This document shows, piece after piece, positions 16,542 through 26,248 of a DNA stretch of 64,000 bases; the stretch's first letter is position 1, and each line of letters opens with the position of its first letter. The stretch comes from an uncultured Clostridia bacterium. Lineage in GTDB: Bacteria > Bacillota > Clostridia > Christensenellales > Borkfalkiaceae. The stretch is taken from assembly GCA_944342025.1 (NCBI GenBank), contig CALVMD010000002.1, positions 113,070 to 177,069 of the forward strand, written 5' to 3'. The notes under the pieces were generated by a model that saw nothing but the letters and a program-made list of their open reading frames with translations, did no database searches and was not told the origin of the DNA. The position numbers and the translations under genes were made by a program.

Positions 16542-17309
16542 TTATTCCTCTCCGCCCTTCTCGGAATCGTTTTTCCCGTCGGTCCCGCCGCGAGGCTTTT
16601 TATCATTCCTGCCGCGTCCGCGCACGGAGCGGATCCGTTCGCGCCCGCGCTCCAGCAAATCGCGCACGGTATCGGAGAGAGACGCGCCCGCAAAGGGGAA
16701 CAAAAATCTGCGTTTTTGCCGCCATTCCGCCCTCCGCTCGTTGAGCGCGGCTTTGAGTTCTTCGTAATGCACGGCAGCCTTAAACTGCGCGGCGGCCTTG
16801 CGGATTTTGAGTGAGACCTCGAAACTGACGCAAAGATCGGCAATGAACACGCCTATAAAAGCGCCGATCAGGAAAATCATCCAGACGTTTTCCGCCGCCC
16901 AGACCGCCGCGGCGTGCAGCGGATCGAAGAGCAAATACACGAACGCCGCCGCGATACAGCCCCAAAGCAGAGAAAAGAGCGGGCAGATGATCCCCTGCAC
17001 GTTTCCCCACCTTGCGGAATAATCCCACAGTTTGATCTTCAGCCCCTTGATAAAGATGAGCCCCGTAACGTATTCGAGCAGCGTCAGCGCGACGATCAGC
17101 AAGAGCACGAGCACCCACCTCGGAAGAGGGATAAAGCACGCCCCGTACAGCAACAGCGTGCCGAAACCGTACATGGGAAGATACGGACCGTTGAGAAAGC
17201 CGGGGTTGATCCACTTTTTTGCACTGAAAAAGCGGCGGAAAAAAAGTTCGATGATCCATCCCCCGACAGATCCTGCCATAAACAGAAATACGAGTCGGAA
17301 AAACAGCAC
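16542..17309 (-). CDS. CmpB-type putative ABC-transporter-like membrane protein
   Basis: The 255-residue protein starts with GTG, about 14 nt after ftsY. It matches the pattern of the ABC_trans_CmpB family: GGWIIELFFRRFFSAKKWIN, PGFLNGPYLPMYGFG and LEYVTGLIFIKGLKIKLWDYS, then WGNVQGIICPLFSLLWG. Five or six membrane segments span residues 1-160, followed by a highly basic cytoplasmic tail. No ATPase partner is adjacent and the function of the family is not established. Placement between ftsY and ylxM suggests cotranscription with the secretion genes. Confidence 0.8.
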   Translation of the reverse strand: MLFFRLVFLFMAGSVGGWIIELFFRRFFSAKKWINPGFLNGPYLPMYGFGTLLLYGACFIPLPRWVLVLLLIVALTLLEYVTGLIFIKGLKIKLWDYSARWGNVQGIICPLFSLLWGCIAAAFVYLLFDPLHAAAVWAAENVWMIFLIGAFIGVFIADLCVSFEVSLKIRKAAAQFKAAVHYEELKAALNERRAEWRQKRRFLFPFAGASLSDTVRDLLERGRERIRSVRGRGRNDKKPRGGTDGKNDSEKGGEE

Positions 17310-17323
17310 GGCGGGTCACTCTC

Positions 17324-18220
17324 TCAAATAATGCCTTCGGTAAATTCTTCCGCGTCGAAAAGCTGCAGATCGTCGATCTTTTCTCCCGTGCCGACAAAGA
17401 GGACGGGGATCTTCAATTCTCCGCACAGCGATACGACAAAGCCGCCCTTCGCCGTGCCGTCAAGCTTGGTCAGAACGATCCCGTCGAGATCGACCGCCTC
17501 GTTGAAAAGGCGCGCCTGCGACATGGCGTTCTGCCCCGTCGTTGCGTCCAGTACGAGAAGTTTATAAAAATGCGCCTCGGGATAGTCCCGCTCGACGACG
17601 CGGTTCATCTTTTTCAGCTCTTCCATCAGGTTTGCCTTGACGTGCAGCCGCCCGGCCGTGTCGACGATGACGACGTCCGTCTTTTTCGCCTTGGCGGAAG
17701 ACACGGCGTCGTATACGACGGCGGAAGGATCGCTCCCCTCCTCGTGCTTGACGATGCGAACCTTCGCCCTGTCCGCCCAGACGGTGAGCTGGTCGGCCGC
17801 CGCCGCGCGGAAAGTGTCCGCCGCCGCAACCGTGACGCTCTTTTTCTCCCTGACGAAATAATTGGCGAGCTTTCCGATGGTCGTGGTCTTGCCCACTCCG
17901 TTCACGCCCACGAGCATGATGGCGGCGGGATACTCGATCTCGGGCACTTCAGCCTCGCAGAGGGTGTCTTCAATGACGTCTTTCAGAAGATTGACGACGA
18001 ACTCTCTGTCTTTGAGTTTTTCCGCCTTTGCCTCGGCACGGATCTGGTCGATGATGTCCTCCGCCGTCGTCACGGAAATATCCGCAGAGATCAGAATCTC
18101 TTCCAGCTCGTCGTAAAATTCGTCGCCCAATTTATTTTTGGCAAACAGCGCGGACAATTTGGAGGAAATGTTGTCCCTCGTCTTTTTGAGCGCGCCGATG
18201 ATCTTGCCGAAAAGTCCCAT
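17324..18220 (-). CDS. ftsY: SRP receptor FtsY
   Basis: FtsY is the membrane-associated receptor for Ffh. This 298-residue form has a short N-terminal region without the long acidic A domain of Escherichia coli, as is usual in Firmicutes. The NG domain has GVNGVGKTTT (G1), DTAGRLH (G3), TKLDGTAKGG (G4) and VGTGEKIDDLQLF. AAGGAGG lies just upstream of the ATG. It is downstream of smc and a DNA methyltransferase gene. Confidence 0.98.
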   Translation of the reverse strand: MGLFGKIIGALKKTRDNISSKLSALFAKNKLGDEFYDELEEILISADISVTTAEDIIDQIRAEAKAEKLKDREFVVNLLKDVIEDTLCEAEVPEIEYPAAIMLVGVNGVGKTTTIGKLANYFVREKKSVTVAAADTFRAAAADQLTVWADRAKVRIVKHEEGSDPSAVVYDAVSSAKAKKTDVVIVDTAGRLHVKANLMEELKKMNRVVERDYPEAHFYKLLVLDATTGQNAMSQARLFNEAVDLDGIVLTKLDGTAKGGFVVSLCGELKIPVLFVGTGEKIDDLQLFDAEEFTEGII

Positions 18221-18311
18221 AAAACCTCCTTATATACACACTTTTCTCGTGCAAAGGCAGTGCGAAAAGCCGTGGTTTGCGGAAACGCAAATGAATTGTT
18301 TGCGTTCACGA

Positions 18312-18343
18312 GAATCGCAGGCGACAGTTCGCCGAGATTTTCG
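18312..18343 (+). repeat. Hairpin repeat, divergent copy 3
   Basis: TCGCAGGCGACAGTTCGCCGAGATTTT matches the 722-754 repeat TCGCAGGCAACAGCTTGCCGAGAAATT apart from five positions. The stem GGCAA/TTGCC becomes GGCGA/TCGCC, a compensatory pair change. It lies in the 164-nt gap between the methyltransferase stop and ftsY. Confidence 0.6.
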
Positions 18344-18384
18344 TGATATGTCTGCACAAATTATTTTTCGTGGATTCTGAGCCG

Positions 18385-19311
18385 TCATTTTTGCGGGGCC
18401 GTGTTCCGCTCGTAAAAAACTTTGCCGTCAAACCCCTGAATGCGTTTGTCCGTTTCCGCCCGTTCCAGCCGCTGCTGCGCCCAAATGCAGTAGCGCTCGT
18501 TGCGCTCGATGCCGAAATAATGCCTGCCCAGCTTTTTCGCGACGACGCTCGCCGTGCCGGAGCCCAGAAACGGATCGAACACGATCTCCCCTTCGTTCGA
18601 GCTCGCAAGAATCAGCTTGGCGTACAGTTTTTCCGGCTTCTGCGTGGGATGCGCCGTGTTTTCGGGCATGGACCAGAATGGCACCGTAATGTCGTCCCAG
18701 AAATTGGACGGGCAGGTATCGCGGAAATTCCCTTCCGCCGTTTCCTGCCAATCTTTGGGCGCACCGTTTTCGCGGTAAGGGGCAAGAACGCGACGCCGCA
18801 TTTTGACCGCGCCGAGGTTGAAAGTATAGTTGCCGCCCTTTGTCGCGAACCAGATGTCTTCCATCCCGTTTTTCCAGTTCGCCCTGGCGCCCCTGCCCTT
18901 TTCGCGCTGCCAGGTAATGCGGCTGCGCACGGTAAAAAACTCTCCCAGCACCCTGCCGACGATCAGCCCGCTCTCCCAGTCGCAGCAGACGTAGATCGAG
19001 CCGCCCTCTTTGAGAAGGGGCGCAGCCAAAGAAAGCCACTCCCGCGTATACGCCTCGTACTCGGCGGCGCTCTTTTTCCCGAACGATTCGCCGAAATCTT
19101 TGGTCAGGTTATACGGCGGGTCCGCGATGATCAGGTCCGCAAAGGCGCGCGGCAAAAGGGGCATGACGGAAAAGGTGTCCCCGATCACAGTCTGATCGGG
19201 CGCAAAACCGTCTGCGAGCGCGGAAGGCCGCACACAGCGCGCCAGATATGCCGCGCCGTCCGCAAAGTCGGTATCGATCGTTCTGTTCCGTATCCCTTTT
19301 CCCTTTGCCAT
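18385..19311 (-). CDS. DNA methyltransferase (beta-class, N6-A or N4-C)
   Basis: The 308-residue protein has motif IV DPPYNL near residue 64 and motif I as FDPFLGSGT near residue 255, with the target recognition region between them; this motif order is that of beta-class methyltransferases. KMRRRVLAP and HPTQKPEKL are also typical. No restriction endonuclease gene is adjacent, so it is an orphan methyltransferase by context. It sits between smc and ftsY, genes usually adjacent in Firmicutes, so it is an insertion in a conserved unit. The target site cannot be read from sequence. Confidence 0.88.
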   Translation of the reverse strand: MAKGKGIRNRTIDTDFADGAAYLARCVRPSALADGFAPDQTVIGDTFSVMPLLPRAFADLIIADPPYNLTKDFGESFGKKSAAEYEAYTREWLSLAAPLLKEGGSIYVCCDWESGLIVGRVLGEFFTVRSRITWQREKGRGARANWKNGMEDIWFATKGGNYTFNLGAVKMRRRVLAPYRENGAPKDWQETAEGNFRDTCPSNFWDDITVPFWSMPENTAHPTQKPEKLYAKLILASSNEGEIVFDPFLGSGTASVVAKKLGRHYFGIERNERYCIWAQQRLERAETDKRIQGFDGKVFYERNTAPQK

Positions 19312-19363
19312 AATTTCTCTCGGATTTTCTCTTCGCGCGAGGCGCTCTCTTTCAGAGCGCCCG

Positions 19364-22300
19364 TCATGCCACCGTGTCTCCGCCGAGCTTGCTCTCCACC
19401 TCGGAAAGTTTGACGGAAACGATCTTGGAAACGCCCTTTTCTTCCATCGTCACGCCGAACAGGCAATCCGCCTTTTCCATGGTCGGTTTTCTGTGAGTGA
19501 TCACGATGAACTGCGTCTCCTTCGCAAATTTTTTCAAAAACTGGGCGAATTTATCCACGTTCGCCTCGTCCAGCGCCGCCTCGATCTCGTCGAGTACGCA
19601 GAAAGGCATGGGGCGCAGCATCAGGATCGCGAACAGGATCGCGATCGCGGTGAGCGCGCGCTCGCCGCCCGAAAGAAGGGAGATCTTCGTCAGCTTTTTG
19701 CCCGGCGGGCACGCCACGATCTCGACGCCCGCGGAAAGCGGGTCGTCCGTCTCGGAATAATCCATCTGCAATTCCGCCCTGCCGCCGCCGAACAGCTCTT
19801 TGAAGAGCTTTTTGAAGTTTTCATTGATCTGATCGAACCCCTCGTCGAACTGCTTCTGCATTTCGCGTTTGAGTTCTTCCAGTGCCGCGCTCGTATCGTC
19901 GATCCCCTTCTGCACGTCGTCGCGCTGGGCGGCCATTTCTTCGTACTGCGCGGAAAGCGCCTCGTATTCTTCGAGCGCGTTGTGGTTGATGGGGCCGAGC
20001 GAATTGATCTCGCGTTTGAGCCTGTTGACGAGCGTCTGCCCCTCTTTCGGGTCGAAATTCTCGTCTTTATACGCGAGACAGCTCTCGTACGTTTCCTGAT
20101 ATTCCTCGTCGATACGCGCCTGTAAATTTTCAAGCTCCGAATCGATCTTGGTCAGCTCGATCTCCTGGCGGTGGCTCTTTTCGGACAGCTCTTCGATACG
20201 CGCCTGGGCGGCGCGGCTCTTCGCCATCACGTTTTCGAGTTCGCGGTTGATCTCGTCCTTTTCGCGGCCGACCTCTTCCCTCTTCTCGCGCAAGGCATTG
20301 AGTTCGTCCCTCTGCTCGGGCGTGAGCGCCGTCTTTTCCGCCATCTCTTCGAGATCTGCGATCGTCGCGCCGATATTTTCGATGTTGGCGGCGGAATCGG
20401 CGATCTTTCCTTCCAGCTCTTCCCGCTCGCGGCAAAGCCTCTCCGCATCCGCGCGGGCGTTCTCCCCCGCGGCGCGGTACTGCGCTATGTAGACTTGCAG
20501 CACGTTGAGGCGCAGATTGCGCTCCCCGAGTTCGGAGCGGAGCTTGTCGTACTCCGCCTTGCGGCGCTCCGTCTCTTCGTCGGCGGCGCTCTTCATGCGG
20601 CTGAATTTTTCCTCGCCCTCGGAGGACGTCGAAAACTCCGTATCGATCCCCTTCATGCGTTCATAGAGAACGGCGAGCGCCCCCTCCTGCCCTTTGAGCG
20701 AAGATTCTTCCTCTTCGATCTTGCGGGCAAGAGACTGCCTTTTCTCTTCGAGCGCGGCGATCTTCGCGCGCGCCTCCTGGAAACTTTCTCTCAGCGTCTC
20801 CATCTCGGCGGCGGCCTTATTTTTCTTCTCTTCGAAAGCGGCTCGCTCGGCCGTCAGCTTTGCGACTTCCGCTTCCGCCTTTTCGATCTCTTTGGACGTC
20901 TCTTCGATCTTCCGCTCGTTGGCAAGCAGATTGCCGCTGTCCGCGCGGCGAGAGCCGCCCGTCATCGACCCGGACGTGGAGATCACGTCGCCGTCTAACG
21001 TGACGATGCGGAACGCGTGCGGATATTTTTTTGCGATCTCGTTGGCGTTTGCGATGTTGTCCGCGATCAGCGTATTGCCGATCAGGTTATAGATCACGTT
21101 GTCGTAATACTTGTCGTAGCGCACCAGCTCGTTCGCAAGCCCCACGGCGCCCTTTTCTTTGAGCGCGCGGCGGGTGTAATCGGTCTCGTAATGGGGGCGC
21201 AGCGACGCGACGGGCAGGAAGGTGACCGACCCGCCTTTCGTGCGTTTGAGGTATTCGATGAGCCAGCGCGCGTCGTCGCTCGTCGCGGTGACGATGTTCT
21301 GCATCGCGCCGCCGAACGCCGTTTCGATGGCGACCTCGTACGCCTCGTCGCACTTTACGATGTCGGCGATGACGCCCTTGATGCGCCGCGCGATGTCCGC
21401 GTTGCGGCGGCTGTCCCCCATCAGCTTTTTGACGGAAAATTTATACCCCTCGAACTCTTCCTTGACGTTGAGGTAAAAGCGCTTCCTGTCCCCCAGCGCG
21501 GAAATGCGCGCGTTGGCGTTGAAGATCTTTTCAGACACCGCGTCCGACGCGGCGTTCAGCCCGATGATCTCCTCTTCCTTCGCAGATTTTGTCTCCTTTT
21601 CGCGGGAGACGTACTCGATAAGCTCCGCGTGCCAGTCCTCGCACTCGGCGAGCGCCTTTCTGTCGGCGGCAAGCTCCTGTTTCGTCTTTTCCGCATCCCC
21701 CGCGATCTCGGCGATGCGCTCTTCGACCGCCTCTTTCTTCGCGGAGAGCGTGCCGATGTTCTGACGGATCTCGGAGAGGTTTTCGATGGTGTCGATGACG
21801 CTCTTGTGCGAGCGATCGTTGAGCTTTTCGTATTCGGAAAGTTTTTCATTGTATTCGGAAACTTCGCCGTTCAGCACGGAGATCTCCTTTTCCGAATCGG
21901 CGATCTTATCCGCATATTCGCGCGCGCTCTTTTCCGCATCTTCGATCTCTTTTCCGATCGCCGAAAGGCGTTCGCGCCCCTCGCGGATAAATTTTTCGCT
22001 GCTGTCGCGCTGTTCTTTGAAAAAGCCGATGCGCTCGCGGATGACTTTCACGTCGCCCTCTTTTTTCTCGAGGTCGACCGTATATTTTAAGATCTGTTCG
22101 TTGAGCTGCTGCAAGAGTGCGTCGCTCTCGGCGACCCTGCGCCTGTCGCCCGCGTACTTTTCTTCCAGCTGTTCGGTCTCGCGGCGCACGGCGTCCGTTT
22201 CGCCCTGCAGAGAAGACAGCACGGCGTTGATGGCGGCGCGCGCCTCGGCGGCGTTGTCGTGTTTGTAGATGTAGAGATTGATCTCGGCATTTTTCAGCTG

Positions 22301-22963
22301 AGAATACAGTTCGTTATACCGCTTGGTCTTTTCCGCCTGGCGCGCGAGCGGGGTGAGCATGTGTTCCACCTCGCCTATGCGCTGCAAAAAGATGTTGAGG
22401 TTGTTGTAAGAGTTGGAAAGGCGGCGCTCGATGTCCTGCTTTCTCGATTTGAAGACGATGATGCCCGTCGCCTCCTCGAAAATGGCGCGCCTGTCCTCGG
22501 GCTTGGCGTTCATGATCTGCTCGATCTTGCCCTGTCCGATGATGGAATACCCCTCTTTGCCGAGGCCGACGCTGTGCAGCCTGTCCACGATGTCTTTCAT
22601 GCGGCAGGGCTGTTTGTTGATGAGATATTCGCTCTCGCCGCTGCGGAACAGGCGGCGCGTCATCGCCACTTCGTCGTATTCGAGGTCGGCAAACATCCTG
22701 GTCGAATTGTCGAAAGTGAGCGTGACCTCGCAGAAAGACTGGCTCTTCCTCTGCTGCGTGCCGCCGAAAATGACGTCCTGCATGTTTGAACCGCGCATGG
22801 TCCTTGCGGACTGCTCGCCGAATACCCAGCGGATGGAATCCGCCACGTTGCTCTTGCCGCAGCCGTTCGGCCCCACGATGCAGGTGACGCCGTTATCGAA
22901 TTTGATTTCGGTCTTGTCCGCAAAGGACTTGAAACCGTTGAGTTCGACTTTTTTAAAATTCAA
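19364..22963 (-). CDS. smc: Chromosome segregation ATPase SMC
   Basis: SMC forms the condensin-like complex that organises and segregates the chromosome. The 1199-residue protein has Walker A GPNGCGKS (31-38), a long coiled coil, a hinge near 500-660, a second coiled coil, then the signature LLSGGERALTA and Walker B CVLDEIEAALDE. The open frame runs further upstream into rnc, but the correct start is TTG at 22961-22963 (MNFKKVELNGFKSF) with GGGGGAA upstream. This start lies directly after the rnc stop, so the two are translationally coupled. Confidence 0.97.
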   Translation of the reverse strand: MNFKKVELNGFKSFADKTEIKFDNGVTCIVGPNGCGKSNVADSIRWVFGEQSARTMRGSNMQDVIFGGTQQRKSQSFCEVTLTFDNSTRMFADLEYDEVAMTRRLFRSGESEYLINKQPCRMKDIVDRLHSVGLGKEGYSIIGQGKIEQIMNAKPEDRRAIFEEATGIIVFKSRKQDIERRLSNSYNNLNIFLQRIGEVEHMLTPLARQAEKTKRYNELYSQLKNAEINLYIYKHDNAAEARAAINAVLSSLQGETDAVRRETEQLEEKYAGDRRRVAESDALLQQLNEQILKYTVDLEKKEGDVKVIRERIGFFKEQRDSSEKFIREGRERLSAIGKEIEDAEKSAREYADKIADSEKEISVLNGEVSEYNEKLSEYEKLNDRSHKSVIDTIENLSEIRQNIGTLSAKKEAVEERIAEIAGDAEKTKQELAADRKALAECEDWHAELIEYVSREKETKSAKEEEIIGLNAASDAVSEKIFNANARISALGDRKRFYLNVKEEFEGYKFSVKKLMGDSRRNADIARRIKGVIADIVKCDEAYEVAIETAFGGAMQNIVTATSDDARWLIEYLKRTKGGSVTFLPVASLRPHYETDYTRRALKEKGAVGLANELVRYDKYYDNVIYNLIGNTLIADNIANANEIAKKYPHAFRIVTLDGDVISTSGSMTGGSRRADSGNLLANERKIEETSKEIEKAEAEVAKLTAERAAFEEKKNKAAAEMETLRESFQEARAKIAALEEKRQSLARKIEEEESSLKGQEGALAVLYERMKGIDTEFSTSSEGEEKFSRMKSAADEETERRKAEYDKLRSELGERNLRLNVLQVYIAQYRAAGENARADAERLCREREELEGKIADSAANIENIGATIADLEEMAEKTALTPEQRDELNALREKREEVGREKDEINRELENVMAKSRAAQARIEELSEKSHRQEIELTKIDSELENLQARIDEEYQETYESCLAYKDENFDPKEGQTLVNRLKREINSLGPINHNALEEYEALSAQYEEMAAQRDDVQKGIDDTSAALEELKREMQKQFDEGFDQINENFKKLFKELFGGGRAELQMDYSETDDPLSAGVEIVACPPGKKLTKISLLSGGERALTAIAILFAILMLRPMPFCVLDEIEAALDEANVDKFAQFLKKFAKETQFIVITHRKPTMEKADCLFGVTMEEKGVSKIVSVKLSEVESKLGGDTVA

Positions 22964-22964
22964 A

Positions 22965-23633
22965 TCAGAATTCCCCCGCTTGTTGTAATCGGATAAGGAG
23001 TGCCTTGGCCGCCTGTTTTTCCGCCGCCGCCTTGCTGCCGCCCCTGCCGAGCGCACTTTGCCCCGCCGCCGACGCCTCTACCGTAAAAGTCGGCATGTGC
23101 GGTGCGCCCTCGCGCAGGGCTACGCGGTATACCGCCTTTTCAAGCCCGCGCGCCTGCAAAAATTCCTGTAATTCGCCTTTATAATTGCGGACGTCGCCCG
23201 CATCCTGCGAAACCGGGCCCAGCATCTTCTCCGCAAAGGCGCGCGCCTTTTCGATGCCGCCGTCCAGATAAATGCCCGCGACGAGCGCCTCGAACAGGCT
23301 GGATACCGCTTTGCCGCCGGGCACTTCTTTCCCCGCGTGCAGTAAAAAGCCGTCCAGTCCCGCGCGTTCGATACACTCCCGCAGCGGGCGCTCGGAAACC
23401 AGCTCCTGACGGCGGAAAGTCATCTGCCCTTCGTCGCCGCCCTCACCGTACAGTTTTTCCGCCGCGAAAAATCCGAGGAGCGCGTCGCCCAGAAATTCCA
23501 GCCGCTCGTTGCTTTCGGTGCCGTGTTCGTTCGCGTAAGAGGAATGGGTAAAACAGGCGGTGAGGAGCGATTTGTCCGAAAACGTGTAGCCGATCCGGCG
23601 CTCGATCTCTTTTACGGCGTCACTCGGCAGCAC
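22965..23633 (-). CDS. rnc: Ribonuclease III
   Basis: RNase III cleaves double-stranded RNA, including rRNA precursors. The 222-residue protein has the catalytic domain with the signature NERLEFLGDALLGF (E43, E46, D50) and a C-terminal dsRNA-binding domain ending GRGGSKAAAEKQAAKALL. The usual second acidic pair is D-x-x-E (D114 and E117 in Escherichia coli); here the segment reads AVSSLFEAL, so E115 is kept but the expected Asp is Ser112. The start overlaps the end of plsX by 14 nt. The acpP gene normally between plsX and rnc is missing. Confidence 0.94.
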   Translation of the reverse strand: MLPSDAVKEIERRIGYTFSDKSLLTACFTHSSYANEHGTESNERLEFLGDALLGFFAAEKLYGEGGDEGQMTFRRQELVSERPLRECIERAGLDGFLLHAGKEVPGGKAVSSLFEALVAGIYLDGGIEKARAFAEKMLGPVSQDAGDVRNYKGELQEFLQARGLEKAVYRVALREGAPHMPTFTVEASAAGQSALGRGGSKAAAEKQAAKALLIRLQQAGEF

Positions 23634-24651
23634 CTGCCGCCTCCAGATCCGCCTCGGAAAGCATCTCTTTGATGCTGCCGATGATGTTGTTGTCCGCCGC
23701 CTCTTTCGCCTGCAAAAGGGACGCCGCGATGGAATCGGCCTTGCTCGACCCGTGCGATTTTACGACGACTTTGTCGATGCCGAGCAGCACCGCCCCGCCG
23801 TATTTGTTGTAGTCCATGACCTTTTTGATCTTTTTGAAGGTGCCGCGCATGAACAGGGCGTAGCCGATCTTTGCCATGAACGAAGAAGAAATGTACTTTT
23901 TGATGATCTTCATGACCGCCATCGCAGTGCCTTCGGTCGTTTTCAGCGCGATGTTGCCCGAAAAACCGTCGCAGACGGCGACGTCGATGTCGCCGCTCAT
24001 GATGTCGCGTCCCTCCACGTTGCCGACAAAGTTGATGCCGGGCAGTTTTTTGAGGAGTTCGTGCGCCTCCTGGTGCAGAGGATCCCCTTTATGGTCTTCG
24101 GTCCCGTTGGTCACGAGCCCCACGCGCGGCTCTTTGACGCCCGAGGCGCGCGCATACGCCGTGCCCATGATGGCAAAATGGCACAGGTTGAGGGGTTTGC
24201 ACTCCGCGTTCGCGCCCGCGTCGATGATGTACACCTTTCCCTCTTTTGCGGTGGGAAGAGCGGGGCAGACCGCAGGGCGGGAAATGCCGCGGATGCGCCC
24301 GACGCGAAGGAGAGCGCCCGTAAGCACCGCGCCCGTGGAGCCCGCGGACACGAAACCCTTCGCGTCCTCGTCCTCTTTGAGCATTTTCAGCGCCACGACG
24401 AGGGACGAATCCTTTTTCTGCCTGATCGCGGCAGTGGGAACGTCGTCGTTGGTGATGACCTCGGTGCAGTTGACGACCTCGAGGCGGGCGCGATCGTACG
24501 AAAGCCCCGCGAGGACGGCACCGATCTTCTTTTCGTCGCCCGTCAGGACGACTTTCAGGTCTTTATCCTGCGACAGGGCGAGAACGGCGCCCTTTACGAT
24601 CTCTTCGGGAGCGTTGTCCCCTCCCATCGCGTCTAAAATGATTTTTGTCAT
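23620..24651 (-). CDS. plsX: Phosphate acyltransferase PlsX
   Basis: PlsX converts acyl-ACP to acyl-phosphate for PlsY in phospholipid synthesis. The 343-residue protein starts MTKIILDAMGGDNAPEEIVK and has RQKKDSSLVVAL, FVSAGSTGAVLTGALLRVGRI and DIDVAVCDGFSGNIALKTTEG, all diagnostic. It opens the unit plsX-rnc-smc-methyltransferase-ftsY, 43 nt after asnS. Confidence 0.97.
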   Translation of the reverse strand: MTKIILDAMGGDNAPEEIVKGAVLALSQDKDLKVVLTGDEKKIGAVLAGLSYDRARLEVVNCTEVITNDDVPTAAIRQKKDSSLVVALKMLKEDEDAKGFVSAGSTGAVLTGALLRVGRIRGISRPAVCPALPTAKEGKVYIIDAGANAECKPLNLCHFAIMGTAYARASGVKEPRVGLVTNGTEDHKGDPLHQEAHELLKKLPGINFVGNVEGRDIMSGDIDVAVCDGFSGNIALKTTEGTAMAVMKIIKKYISSSFMAKIGYALFMRGTFKKIKKVMDYNKYGGAVLLGIDKVVVKSHGSSKADSIAASLLQAKEAADNNIIGSIKEMLSEADLEAAGAAE

Positions 24652-24694
24652 AAGATCCCCTTTTTTTTCGTTTTATTGCATCGCGCACCGCGCG

Positions 24695-26077
24695 TCAGTA
24701 TTCGAGATTGCCGACCGTCCTCGGGAACGGGATCACGTCGCGGATGTTGGAAATGCCCGTAAGATACATGATCATGCGCTCGAAACCGAGCCCGTAGCCC
24801 GAATGCACCGTGCCGCCGTATCTGCGCAGGTCGAGGTACCACTTGTAATCCTCGGGTTTCAGGTTCATCTCCTTCATGCGCGCAAGCAGCACGTCTTCGC
24901 GCTCTTCCCTCTGCGAACCGCCGATCAGCTCGCCGATGCCGGGCACGAGAAGGTCTGCCGCCGCAACCGTTTTCCCGTCGTCGTTGAGACGCATGTAGAA
25001 CGCTTTGATCTCCTTGGGATAGTCGGTGAGGAAGACGGGTTTGCGGTAGACCTGTTCGGTCAGGTACCGCTCGTGTTCGCTCTGCAAATCGCACCCCCAA
25101 TAGACGGGGAATTCGAATTTGTCTTTGACCTTTTCCAGAATTTCGATCGCTTTCGTGTACGGCAGGCGCACGAACTCGTTTTCCGAAACGTTTTTCAGCC
25201 GCTCGATGAGCCCCTTGTCCACAAAGTTGTTCAGAAATTCGATCTCTGCGGGGCATTTTTCCATGACGTAGTCGATGATGTATTTGACCATCGCCTCCGC
25301 AACGTCCATATCCCCTTCGAGGTCGCAGAAAGACATTTCCGGCTCGATCATCCAGAATTCCGCCGCGTGGCGGGTGGTGTTCGAACGCTCGGCGCGGAAG
25401 GTCGGGCCGAACGTATACACGTCGGAAAAGGCCATGGCGTACGTTTCGACGTTGAGCTGGCCCGAAACGGTCAGGCTCGCCTTTTTGCCGAAAAAGTCCT
25501 TTTTGTAGTCGACGTCGCCCTTGATCTTGTCGAGATCGAGCGTCGTGACCTGGAACATCGCGCCGGCGCCCTCGCAGTCGCTGCCCGTGACGATGGGCGT
25601 ATGCACGTAGACGAACCCGCGCTCGTTGAAAAATTTATGGATGGCGAACGCCGCCTCGCTGCGGATGCGGAACACCGCGCTGAACGTGTTGGTGCGCGGG
25701 CGAAGATGCGCGATCTCGCGCAGAAATTCGAGGGAATGCCTCTTTTTCTGCAACGGGTAATCGGGCGAAGACGTGCCCATGACGGAAATCTTGTCCGCCT
25801 TGATCTCGAACGGCTGCTTGTTTTCGGGCGTCAGGACGACCGTACCCTCGACGACGAGGCTCGCGCCCACGTTCTGGCGGGCGATCTCGTCGTAGTCGGC
25901 AAGGTTCTCCCGCTCGAATACGACCTGCACGCTCTTGAAACAGCTGCCGTCGTTCAGCTCGATAAAACCGAATGCCTTGCCGTCTCTGAGCGTTTTCACC
26001 CAGCCGCAGACGACCGTTTTTTTGCCGCCGAATTCCTGCGGCGCCGCATAGATCTGTTTGACCGTTGTCCTCTTCAT
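24695..26077 (-). CDS. asnS: Asparaginyl-tRNA synthetase
   Basis: The 460-residue class II synthetase has an N-terminal OB-fold anticodon-binding domain ([20 protein letters not shown]), motif 2 in [21 protein letters not shown], and motif 3 [15 protein letters not shown]. The C-terminus ends [15 protein letters not shown], typical of AsnRS. No T-box leader is visible in the roughly 50-nt 5' region. It has its own promoter. Confidence 0.97.
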   Translation of the reverse strand: MKRTTVKQIYAAPQEFGGKKTVVCGWVKTLRDGKAFGFIELNDGSCFKSVQVVFERENLADYDEIARQNVGASLVVEGTVVLTPENKQPFEIKADKISVMGTSSPDYPLQKKRHSLEFLREIAHLRPRTNTFSAVFRIRSEAAFAIHKFFNERGFVYVHTPIVTGSDCEGAGAMFQVTTLDLDKIKGDVDYKKDFFGKKASLTVSGQLNVETYAMAFSDVYTFGPTFRAERSNTTRHAAEFWMIEPEMSFCDLEGDMDVAEAMVKYIIDYVMEKCPAEIEFLNNFVDKGLIERLKNVSENEFVRLPYTKAIEILEKVKDKFEFPVYWGCDLQSEHERYLTEQVYRKPVFLTDYPKEIKAFYMRLNDDGKTVAAADLLVPGIGELIGGSQREEREDVLLARMKEMNLKPEDYKWYLDLRRYGGTVHSGYGLGFERMIMYLTGISNIRDVIPFPRTVGNLEY

Positions 26078-26124
26078 GTTTATTCTCCGAACTTTCCGTC
26101 CCCGGACATATTTTATTTCGTCTT

Positions 26125-26153
26125 ATTGTAGCAAATCCGAGCGAAAATATCAA
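26125..26153 (-). promoter_or_regulatory. Promoter of asnS
   Basis: TTGATA (26148-26153) and TACAAT (26125-26130), 17-bp spacing on the minus strand. Confidence 0.78.
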
Positions 26154-26212
26154 GTATATTTTGTCGAAAAGGCAAAAACCGCAAATACGCCTTTTGGGCC
26201 GTGAAACATTTT

Positions 26213-26244
26213 CCTCTTTCCGGCGGCGAGACGCCGGAAAGAGG
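26213..26244 (-). repeat. Second hairpin after the two-domain GNAT gene
   Basis: CCTCTTTCCGGCG and its complement pair around a short loop; on the minus strand it follows the main terminator at 26257-26288 and is followed by AAAATG rather than T, so it is probably a back-up or processing structure. Confidence 0.6.
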
Positions 26245-26248
26245 AAAA

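Noticed and set aside
19364-23056. smc beginning at 23056 with a 91-nt overlap into rnc
   Set aside because: The N-terminal extension is basic low-complexity sequence read through rnc; TTG at 22963 has a ribosome binding site and gives the family start.
23876-26131. 751-codon plus-strand frame opposite plsX and asnS
   Set aside because: It spans two secure genes and the gap between them; an artefact of GC-rich codon use.
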